The notes beneath the pieces are model-generated. The model was not told where the DNA came from. It saw nothing but the letters and a program-made list of their open reading frames with translations, and did no database searches. Shown here one piece after another: positions 43,163-49,869 of a stretch of DNA of 53,381 nt (its first letter is position 1; every line of letters begins with the position of its first letter). This stretch comes from CAYWJT01 sp964458655 (GTDB taxonomy: Bacteria > Acidobacteriota > Aminicenantia > Aminicenantales > Saccharicenantaceae). Where the stretch lies: NCBI GenBank assembly GCA_964458655.1, contig CAYWJT010000012.1, positions 1 through 53,381 of the forward strand, written 5' to 3'. Position numbers and translations under genes: made by a program.

Positions 43163-45028
43163 CTAAGAAACGATGATGATGGCTTCTCCGGCCACGGCGT
43201 CGAACCGGCAGACCTCATAGCAGGAACGGCACTTGATGCACTTGCTCGGGTCGAGGTTGTGAGGTTGGGACCGCGGGCCTTTGATGGCTCCCGTGGGGCA
43301 GACCCTGACGCACGCCTGACAGCCGGTGCAGCGCTCCGGGATGATCCGGAAGGTGATCAGCTCCCGGCAAACGGCCGCGGGGCAGCGCTTGTCGACCACG
43401 TGGGCTATGAACTCCGACCGGAAGTAACGCAGGGCCGTGAGCACCGGCAGCGGGGCGGTCTTCCCCAGCCCGCAGAGCGAGCTGTCCTTGACGATATTCG
43501 CGAGCCTCTCCAATCTGGCCAGGTCCTGCTCGTCGGCTTTGCCCGCGGCGATCTTGTCGAGGAGCCCGAGCATATGCCTGGTTCCCACCCGGCACGCGAC
43601 GCACTTGCCGCAGGATTCGCTCTGCACATAGGACAGGAACACCCGGGCGGCGTCGACCAGGCAGGTGTCCTCGTCCATCACCAGTACGCCGCTCGAGCCC
43701 AGGATGGAACCGGCGGCTTCGAGAGCTTCATAATCCAGCGGCGTTTCGGCCCTGCTACCCGGCAGCAAGCCGCCTGAAGGGCCTCCCGTCTGGACCGCCT
43801 TCAGGCCCTTCTTGCCCGACAGGCCGCCCCCGATGTCATAGATCAAAGCCGACAGCGTGGTCCCCATGGGCACCTCGGCTATCCCGGCGTTGACGACCTT
43901 CCCGGTCAGGGAGACCACGACCGTGCCTTTGCTCTTTTCGGTCCCTACCGTGGCGAACCGCTCCGCCCCGTCCGCTATGATGACCGGGACCGCGGCCAGC
44001 GTCTTGACGTTGTCGATGACGGTCGGCCGGCCCCACAGGCCTTTTTCCGCCGGGTACGGCGGCCGGGGCCGGGGCATGGGTCTGCCTCCCTCGAGCGAGC
44101 TCAACAGGGCTGTCTCCTCCCCCGAAACGAACGTCCCGCCGCCCTCGTAGACCTCCATTTCCAAGTTGAATCCGGACCCGAGCAGGCCCTGGCCTAAATA
44201 ACCTTTCTCGTAGGCCTGCTCCAGGGCGGTCCGAAGCCTTTTGACCGCCAGGGAATACTCCGCCCGGCAGTATATGAACGCGCGCCCGGCGCCCGCCGCG
44301 TAGCCGAGCAGGGCCAACCCTTCAACGACCGTGTGCGGGTCGGCTTCGAGCAGGCTGCGGTCCATGAAGGCGCCCGGAGCGCTCTCGTTGGCGTTGCAGA
44401 CAACGTATTTCTCATCGGCCGGCTGCCTGCGGCAGACATCCCACTTTTTCCACGTGGGGAAACCGGCGCCACCCCGGCCGCGCAGGCCTGATCGCCTGAC
44501 TTCCTCGATGACCTGCTCCGGGGTCATCGAAGACACGGCCTTGCGCAGGGCCCGGTAACCGCCCGCGGCTTCATAATCGGAGATGCTTTCGGGGTTGACG
44601 AGTCCGCAATTCCGCAGGACAAGCCTTTTCTGGCGGCTGTAAAAAACGAGGTCCTCATAGCGCGGCACGGCCTCTTTGGTCACCAGATGCCGATAGAACA
44701 GGCGGCTGACCGGCTTGCCCTCGGCAAGATGCGATTCGGCGATCTCGCGGGCGTCCCCGGGCTTCACCCGGCAATAAAAGACGCCCTCCGGTTCGACGAC
44801 GACGACGGGGCCGACCTGGCAGAAGCCGTGACAGCCGGTGAAGCCGACTTCCACGCGGTCCTGAAGTCCCAGGCGCAGGACCTCGCTCTCTAGCGACGCG
44901 CGGATTCTGTCGGACTTCGAGGACAGGCAGGCCGTGCTCTCGCAGACCAGCACCCGGGTCTTCGCCGGCCGGTCAGGCCCTGTCCCGGTTTCCGGTCGGG
45001 CTTCCGCGGCGCGGAGCGGGCCGCTCAT
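43163..45028 (-). CDS. nuoF: NuoF-like NADH-binding flavoprotein with ferredoxin domain
   Basis: A 621-residue protein starting at ATG 45028 (GGAG, spacing 5), with ATGA overlap to the NuoE-like stop. Domains in order: a thioredoxin-like [2Fe-2S] domain (VCESTACLSS ... GCHGFC, about 27-105), the FMN/NAD domain (GLRGRGGAGFPTWKKW), SLBB (VQTGGPSGG), the 4Fe-4S site SCGKCVACRVGTRHM, and a C-terminal 2[4Fe-4S] ferredoxin (CTGCQACVRVCP, CIKCRSCYEVC). This is the architecture of the HydB subunit of bifurcating [FeFe]-hydrogenases and of NADP-reducing hydrogenase HndC. It passes electrons between NAD(P)H and iron-sulfur partners encoded in the same operon. Confidence 0.92.
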   Translation of the reverse strand: MSGPLRAAEARPETGTGPDRPAKTRVLVCESTACLSSKSDRIRASLESEVLRLGLQDRVEVGFTGCHGFCQVGPVVVVEPEGVFYCRVKPGDAREIAESHLAEGKPVSRLFYRHLVTKEAVPRYEDLVFYSRQKRLVLRNCGLVNPESISDYEAAGGYRALRKAVSSMTPEQVIEEVRRSGLRGRGGAGFPTWKKWDVCRRQPADEKYVVCNANESAPGAFMDRSLLEADPHTVVEGLALLGYAAGAGRAFIYCRAEYSLAVKRLRTALEQAYEKGYLGQGLLGSGFNLEMEVYEGGGTFVSGEETALLSSLEGGRPMPRPRPPYPAEKGLWGRPTVIDNVKTLAAVPVIIADGAERFATVGTEKSKGTVVVSLTGKVVNAGIAEVPMGTTLSALIYDIGGGLSGKKGLKAVQTGGPSGGLLPGSRAETPLDYEALEAAGSILGSSGVLVMDEDTCLVDAARVFLSYVQSESCGKCVACRVGTRHMLGLLDKIAAGKADEQDLARLERLANIVKDSSLCGLGKTAPLPVLTALRYFRSEFIAHVVDKRCPAAVCRELITFRIIPERCTGCQACVRVCPTGAIKGPRSQPHNLDPSKCIKCRSCYEVCRFDAVAGEAIIIVS

Positions 45029-45495
45029 CTCTTCTCCTCCGTGGGGTCCAGCGACTCGATGAGTTTCATGAACGTCACTCTGTTCATCCTGCCGTGGACC
45101 TCGTTGTTGACGACAACGACGGGGGCCATGGCGCAACAGCCCAGGCAGCCGACGCCTTCCAGGCTGAGCCGTCCGTTCTCCGACGTCTGACCTGGAGCCA
45201 GGCGCCTTTCAAGCTTCATGGCTTCCATGAAGTTGGCGGCTCCCGCGACATGGCAGGCGTTTCCAAGACAGACCTGGATGTGATATTGACCGGGCGGCGT
45301 GAAACGGAACTGGGGGTAAAAGGAGGCCACGCCGAAGATCTCGTTCTCGGAAATGCCCAGCCTCCGGGCCAGGAGAGCCACCGAGTTCCGCGAGAGATGC
45401 CCCTCGGCCTCGTGGATCTTTTTCAGGAGGGGCAGCAGGCTCATCCGCCTGTCCCGGATGTCCGGACGCGCGAAATGGGACGCTTCGCTTCCCAT
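45025..45495 (-). CDS. nuoE: NuoE-like [2Fe-2S] thioredoxin-fold subunit
   Basis: A 156-residue subunit. I prefer ATG 45495 (AGAGGTG about 7 bases upstream) over an in-frame GTG at 45504. The helical N-terminus (LLPLLKKIHEAEGHLSRNSVALLARRLGISENEIFGVASFYPQF) is followed by a [2Fe-2S] site with the four expected cysteines (CLGNAC and GCLGCCAMAP). It pairs with the NuoF-like protein, as HydC does with HydB. It lies directly after the divergent hydrogenase gene and is coupled to nuoF by a 4-base overlap. Confidence 0.92.
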   Translation of the reverse strand: MGSEASHFARPDIRDRRMSLLPLLKKIHEAEGHLSRNSVALLARRLGISENEIFGVASFYPQFRFTPPGQYHIQVCLGNACHVAGAANFMEAMKLERRLAPGQTSENGRLSLEGVGCLGCCAMAPVVVVNNEVHGRMNRVTFMKLIESLDPTEEKR

Positions 45496-45496
45496 G

Positions 45497-46798
45497 TCAT
45501 TCACCTCTTTTGAGATAGATGCTCCTCAGGTGCTCCACCCTGCCCGGCGAGAGAAAAACGCAATCCCGGAGCTCCGCCCTGCCCCGGGCTGCGTCCTCGG
45601 CGTGGCTGCGGCAGGTCGGCGCCCCGCACAGCCCGCAGTTCAACCCCGGCAGGGCTTTCAGGAGCTCGGCCTCCCTTTTTTTCCTGGCGACGCGCTCGCG
45701 CAGGTCGACCGGCTGGCCTTCGACATCCCTCGGCCTCAAGGGAACGCGGAGGGAGAAATCCTCCGAGGCGAACCGGCCTTCGACTTCGCGCCTGAACCTT
45801 TCGGACGCCTTGGGCAGGCCGGCTATCAAACGCAGGTTACGGCTGCGGGCGACATACAGGTTCTCGACCGTCAAGTTGCCCCCAATGCAGCCGCCGGGGC
45901 AGGCGTGGCATTCCAGGAATTCGATGTTCCTGATCCGGCCCCGCTCGATGTCGTTCAAGACCTTGATGATATCGGTGAGGCCTTGCAGGGGAAGATAGTG
46001 CTCCTTGGACAGGGCGGGGAACTCGCCCTCGGGCGCTCCCCAATGGTACCACTCGCTGGTGAAGGGCCGGCTCTCTTCAGGGTGTTTCGTTTCATCCGAA
46101 TTCCTGCGCAGGATAGCCAGAAGGTCGTTGTAAATCTGGGAGATCCCGACCGCTCCGTCCAGATTGCTTCCGCCGCCCTCGGCCGGCTGGAGGATAGAAA
46201 TGGTCTTCGCCTGACAGGGCGTGATGTAAACGGCCGCGACCTCTTCCGGCTTCAGGCCGAGCTTGCGTGAGTAGCGGCGCTTCAGCTCCCGGCCCGCCGT
46301 CTCTCGAGGCGCCTCGATCGGGATAAGTTGGTCGACCAGCGTCGGATAGGCCACCTGGATCAGTCTGACTACCACAGGGCAGGAGCTGGAGATCAACGGG
46401 AACGGCCCCTTCCATTCGTTCACGTATCTCTGGATGGCCAGGTCGACAAGCTCTATATCCACCGCGTATTCCCAGACGGCGTCGAAGCCCAGCTCCAGCA
46501 AGGCCCGGTTGACCTGAGCCGGGGAGTCCTTCAGCGAGAACTGGGTATAAAGCGCGGGGGAAACGACGGCCACCTTGAACTTGAACCTGCCCAGGTCGGC
46601 GAAGTTGACGGTCGTGGCCGTTATGGCCCCGGAGGGACAGGCTCCCAGGCAGGAGCCGCAGTCGATGCATAATTCGGGGATGACCCCGGCCTTGCCGTCC
46701 TTGACCCTTATGGCGTGGGTCGGGCAGGCCCGCATGCAGGCCATCATGCCCCGGCATTTCCCGGTGTCAATCCTGAATCCGTGCTTCTGCTCAGGCAT
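45497..46798 (-). CDS. Divergent sensory-type [FeFe]-hydrogenase H-domain protein
   Basis: A 433-residue protein. An N-terminal ferredoxin domain has one full motif (C44, C47, C50, C54) and one in which the second Cys is Met (C15, M18, C21, C25). The H-cluster domain keeps all four cluster ligands: SSSCP (C140), TPCQAK (C195), ECHACPGGC (C300, C304). The proton-relay Cys beside C140 is Ser139, and the Met before the second motif Cys is Thr. A C-terminal C-x2-C-x4-C-x16-C site (C388-C413) follows, as in group C/D sensory enzymes. It may sense H2 or redox state rather than turn over H2 fast. It overlaps the HATPase gene by 8 bases. HydEFG maturases are not in the window. Confidence 0.85.
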   Translation of the reverse strand: MPEQKHGFRIDTGKCRGMMACMRACPTHAIRVKDGKAGVIPELCIDCGSCLGACPSGAITATTVNFADLGRFKFKVAVVSPALYTQFSLKDSPAQVNRALLELGFDAVWEYAVDIELVDLAIQRYVNEWKGPFPLISSSCPVVVRLIQVAYPTLVDQLIPIEAPRETAGRELKRRYSRKLGLKPEEVAAVYITPCQAKTISILQPAEGGGSNLDGAVGISQIYNDLLAILRRNSDETKHPEESRPFTSEWYHWGAPEGEFPALSKEHYLPLQGLTDIIKVLNDIERGRIRNIEFLECHACPGGCIGGNLTVENLYVARSRNLRLIAGLPKASERFRREVEGRFASEDFSLRVPLRPRDVEGQPVDLRERVARKKREAELLKALPGLNCGLCGAPTCRSHAEDAARGRAELRDCVFLSPGRVEHLRSIYLKRGE

Positions 46799-47228
46799 GG
46801 GCGTCGAGCCGTATCTTGGCGTGGACTTTCGTCCCCTTCCCGACCTCGGTGTCTATCCTCAGCTCGTCGGAGTTCTTTTTCATGTTGGGCAGCCCCATCC
46901 CGAAACCGAAGCCGAGCTCCCTCATCTCGTCCGTGGCCGTCGTGTAGCCTTCCTGGAACGCGAGCTCCAAGTCCGGTATGCCGGGCCCCTCGTCTTCGAC
47001 CACGAGTTCCACCTCCTCATCCGTGAGCACGAAGGTCAGTTTCCCCTTTCTGGCGTACATGACCACGTTCATCTCGGCCTCGAAGGCGACTATGACCGCC
47101 CGGCGGATGGTCACCGGGTTGACGGCCAGGTCCCTGAGGATGGCCTTGATCTCGCTCGATATCTCGCCGGCGCGGTCGAAATTGCCGCCCTGGATCTCGT
47201 AGCATTCCCGCATGAGCTCGGAAGCCAT
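46791..47228 (-). CDS. RsbW-like HATPase (anti-sigma-type kinase) protein
   Basis: A 145-residue GHKL ATPase-fold protein starting at ATG 47228, overlapping the DRTGG stop by one base. The N-box is AVIVAFEAEMNVVMYA (Glu and Asn present), G1 is DEGPGIPD and the glycine-rich lid GFGFGMGLPNMKK, all intact. Single-domain HATPases of this kind act as anti-sigma kinases or partner-switch proteins. It is common beside [FeFe]-hydrogenase genes in anaerobes, where it is usually only annotated as ATP-binding. Its position before the H-domain protein suggests a signalling role in the same circuit. No PP2C or STAS partner is in the window. Confidence 0.85.
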   Translation of the reverse strand: MASELMRECYEIQGGNFDRAGEISSEIKAILRDLAVNPVTIRRAVIVAFEAEMNVVMYARKGKLTFVLTDEEVELVVEDEGPGIPDLELAFQEGYTTATDEMRELGFGFGMGLPNMKKNSDELRIDTEVGKGTKVHAKIRLDAHA

Positions 47229-47572
47229 CAGGAAACACCCTTCAGCCCCTTGTCGTGAAGTATCACGCAAATGTCGAACATGAGCATCGGCGTCACCAGG
47301 ACCGGTATCTTCCTGCTCTTCGCGAACTCGATGACCCTGCTGTCCGGCCTCTTGCCGCGGCAGTAGAGAACGGCGCTGCAGCCGGCGATGTCGGCCGTCC
47401 TGATGGACTGGATGTTGGTCAGGCCGGTCACCATGAGCTCCTTGGACCTGGCGAAAGCCAGGATCTCGCTCATGCCGTCAGAGGCGACGACATACTGTAT
47501 GTCGACGGAAAGGTTGTCCTCCCCCGCGAGCACCTCGCACCGCAGCAGGTCGCGGATCTCGCTCAGCTTCAT
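47228..47572 (-). CDS. DRTGG-domain protein (second copy)
   Basis: A 114-residue protein consisting of one DRTGG domain: MKLSEIRDLLRCEVLAGEDNLSVDIQYVVASDGMSEILAFA, LMVTGLTNIQSIRTADIAGCSAVLYCRGK, and PVLVTPMLMFDICVIL. DRTGG domains are related to CBS-containing and phosphotransacetylase N-terminal regions and are thought to bind a small ligand, but function is not established. It starts one base after the nfnB stop. A diverged second copy is at 52382-52708 in the same operon. Confidence 0.85.
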   Translation of the reverse strand: MKLSEIRDLLRCEVLAGEDNLSVDIQYVVASDGMSEILAFARSKELMVTGLTNIQSIRTADIAGCSAVLYCRGKRPDSRVIEFAKSRKIPVLVTPMLMFDICVILHDKGLKGVS

Positions 47573-47573
47573 G

Positions 47574-48989
47574 TCACTCCTGTCCCGACAAATATCTGTG
47601 GATGGAGGCGGCCGCGATCCTGGCGTCGCCCATGGCGCTTATGACCGTGGCGGCGCCCCTGACGACGTCGCCCCCGGCCCAGACCCGGGGCTTGGAGGTC
47701 TTCGCCGTGGCCGGGTCGGTGACTATCCCGCCCTTGCGGTTGACCTCGAGGCCGGGAGTGGTCATCGGCACCAGCGGGTTCGGGCTGTTGCCGATGGCGA
47801 TGACGACGGCGTCCGCCGGCATCCTGAAATTGGAGCCTTCGACCGGGATCGGACGCCGTCGGCCGGACTCGTCCGGTTCGCCCAGGGTCATCTCCAGGCA
47901 TTCCATTTCCTTGAGCCAGCCGTTCGCGTCGCCTATCAGACGGACCGGCAGCGTCAGCAGGTTGAATATCACCCCCTCTTCCTCGGCGTTCTCCACCTCC
48001 TCGGCCCGGGCCGGGAGCTCGGCCCGGCTCCTGCGGTAGACCAGGTGGACTTCATCAGCGCCCAGCCGGACGGCGGTCCTGGCTGCGTCCATGGCCACGT
48101 TGCCGCCGCCCACCACGGCCACCCTCGAGGGATGCTTCACGGGCGTGTCATATTCGGGAAAGAGGAAGCCTTTCATCAGGTTCACCCTCGTCAGGTACTC
48201 GTTGGCGGAGTAGACGCCGTTCAGGTTCTCGCCCGGGATATCCATGAACCAGGGCAGGCCGGCTCCGGCGCCTATGAACATGGCGTCGTATTCCTCAAGC
48301 AGCTGGTCGACCGTCCTGGTCGTTCCCACGACGAAATCCATCACGACCCTGGCTCCCAGCTTCCTGACGTAATCCACTTCCCGCCGGACAATCCGCTTGG
48401 GCAGCCTGAATTCCGGTATGCCGTAGATCAGGACGCCGCCGCATTCGTGCAGGGCCTCGAAGATCGTCACTTCATGGCCGAGCAGAAGCAGGTCGTTGGC
48501 CACGGTGATGCCCGCCGGGCCGGCCCCGACGACCGCCACTTTCTTTCCCGTTTTGGGAGCCATTTCAGGTATCTCGAGCTTCCCCGAAGAGGCTTCCCAG
48601 TCGGCCAGGAAACGTTCCAGCCTGCCTATCGACACCGGCTCGCCCTTCTTGCCGAGGACGCACATCTTCTCGCATTGCTCTTCCTGCGGGCAGACGCGGC
48701 CGCATATGGCCGGCAGCGCGTTCGTCTCCTTGATCCTCCTTATCCCGGCGGCGAAATCCCGGGCGACGATGGAGCGGATGAAACCGGGTATGTCGATCCC
48801 GACTGGACAGCCCTGCCGGCACAGCGGGTTCCTGCAATCCAGGCAACGGCCGGCCTCTTCCACGGCCGTCTCAACCGGATAGCCCAGGGCCACCTCGTCG
48901 AAATTCCTGACCCTCTCCAGATGGTCCTGCTTCGGCATCGGCCGCCGTTTCAGGTCCAGGGCCTTGCGGGCCGGTTTCTCCTCAGGCAC
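47574..48989 (-). CDS. nfnB: NfnB-like NADPH/FAD oxidoreductase (GltD family)
   Basis: A 471-residue flavoprotein starting at GTG 48989 with GGAGG nine bases upstream. Two [4Fe-4S] motifs open it (CLDCRNPLCRQGCPVGIDIP and CGRVCPQEEQCEKMC), then the FAD site VAVVGAGPAGITVANDLLLLG, the NADPH site VAVVGGGNVAMDAARTAVRLG and AGGDVVRGAATVISAMGDAR. Adjacent to the NfnA-like gene it matches NfnAB, the electron-bifurcating NADH-dependent ferredoxin:NADP+ oxidoreductase, or the related sulfide dehydrogenase SudAB. Which of these it is needs biochemistry. Position in a hydrogenase-type operon favours ferredoxin/NAD(P)H exchange. Confidence 0.9.
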   Translation of the reverse strand: MPEEKPARKALDLKRRPMPKQDHLERVRNFDEVALGYPVETAVEEAGRCLDCRNPLCRQGCPVGIDIPGFIRSIVARDFAAGIRRIKETNALPAICGRVCPQEEQCEKMCVLGKKGEPVSIGRLERFLADWEASSGKLEIPEMAPKTGKKVAVVGAGPAGITVANDLLLLGHEVTIFEALHECGGVLIYGIPEFRLPKRIVRREVDYVRKLGARVVMDFVVGTTRTVDQLLEEYDAMFIGAGAGLPWFMDIPGENLNGVYSANEYLTRVNLMKGFLFPEYDTPVKHPSRVAVVGGGNVAMDAARTAVRLGADEVHLVYRRSRAELPARAEEVENAEEEGVIFNLLTLPVRLIGDANGWLKEMECLEMTLGEPDESGRRRPIPVEGSNFRMPADAVVIAIGNSPNPLVPMTTPGLEVNRKGGIVTDPATAKTSKPRVWAGGDVVRGAATVISAMGDARIAAASIHRYLSGQE

Positions 48990-49002
48990 TCCGCTTCACC
49001 TC

Positions 49003-49836
49003 CTAGAAATGCCCGGCGCAGCCGCTCGTCCGCAGAGGGTCGACTTCCTCCGGGTTGTAGCTCTTGCGCCGAGCCAGGAATTCCGCCCAATCGACCTCGT
49101 GACCGTCGAAATCCGGGCCGTCGACGCAGGCGAACTTCATCTTGCCACCGACCGAAAGCCGGCATACGCCGCACATGCCCGTGCCGTCGATCATGATCGG
49201 GTTCATGTTGACGAGGGTCTTCCAACCCATCGGCTTGGTCAGCTGCGAGACGCGCATCATGAGAAAAGTGCAGCCGTTGACGATGACCAGGTCCGGGCTC
49301 ACGCCCGCCTCGCCGAGCACGGCCGGCAGGGCGGCCGCATGCCCCTTACGGCCCCGCGTCCCGTCCCGCGTGACGACGAATGTCCCGTCGGCGGCCGCGG
49401 CCAGTTTCTCCTCCCAGTAGATAAGATACGAGGATCTGGCCTCGAGGAAGACGTAAACGGCGTTGCCGGCTCCCTTCAGGGCGCGGACGACCGGGTAGAT
49501 CGAGCCGATGCCGTAGCAACCGCCGACGCAAACCACGGTGCCGTATTTTTGTATCAGGGTCGGCTTGCCCAGCGGCCCGGCGTAGGTGGGTATGGTCATC
49601 CCCGGCTTGAGCCGTGCGAGCTTGGCGGTGGAACCGCCGACCTGCATGAAAATCGACGTCACGCTGCCGGCCTCGGCGTCCCAGTCGGCCACCGAAAGAG
49701 GGACGCGCTCGCCGTGTTCGTCCGGCCGGACGATTACGAACTGGCCGGGCCTGACCGACCGGGCGACGGCCGGGGCGCGGACGATAAACTCGTGCAGGTT
49801 GGGAACGATCATCCGGCGCTCTATCACTTCATACAT
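49003..49836 (-). CDS. nfnA: NfnA-like ferredoxin-NAD(P)+ reductase subunit
   Basis: A 277-residue subunit. The FAD-binding barrel is seen in LHEFIVRAPAVARSVRPGQFVIVRPDEHGERVPLSVAD, the NAD-binding half in VVCVGGCYGIGSIYPVVRALKGAGNAVYVFLEARS, and the [2Fe-2S] site in GTGMCGVCRLSVGGKMKFACVDGPDFDGHEVDW. These fit the NfnA/SudB family of dihydroorotate-dehydrogenase electron-transfer-type proteins. It ends 13 bases before nfnB. Length is normal. Confidence 0.9.
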   Translation of the reverse strand: MYEVIERRMIVPNLHEFIVRAPAVARSVRPGQFVIVRPDEHGERVPLSVADWDAEAGSVTSIFMQVGGSTAKLARLKPGMTIPTYAGPLGKPTLIQKYGTVVCVGGCYGIGSIYPVVRALKGAGNAVYVFLEARSSYLIYWEEKLAAAADGTFVVTRDGTRGRKGHAAALPAVLGEAGVSPDLVIVNGCTFLMMRVSQLTKPMGWKTLVNMNPIMIDGTGMCGVCRLSVGGKMKFACVDGPDFDGHEVDWAEFLARRKSYNPEEVDPLRTSGCAGHF

Positions 49837-49869
49837 GCCCGCTCTCCCTCCGCTCGCGGCCCGAAGCGT

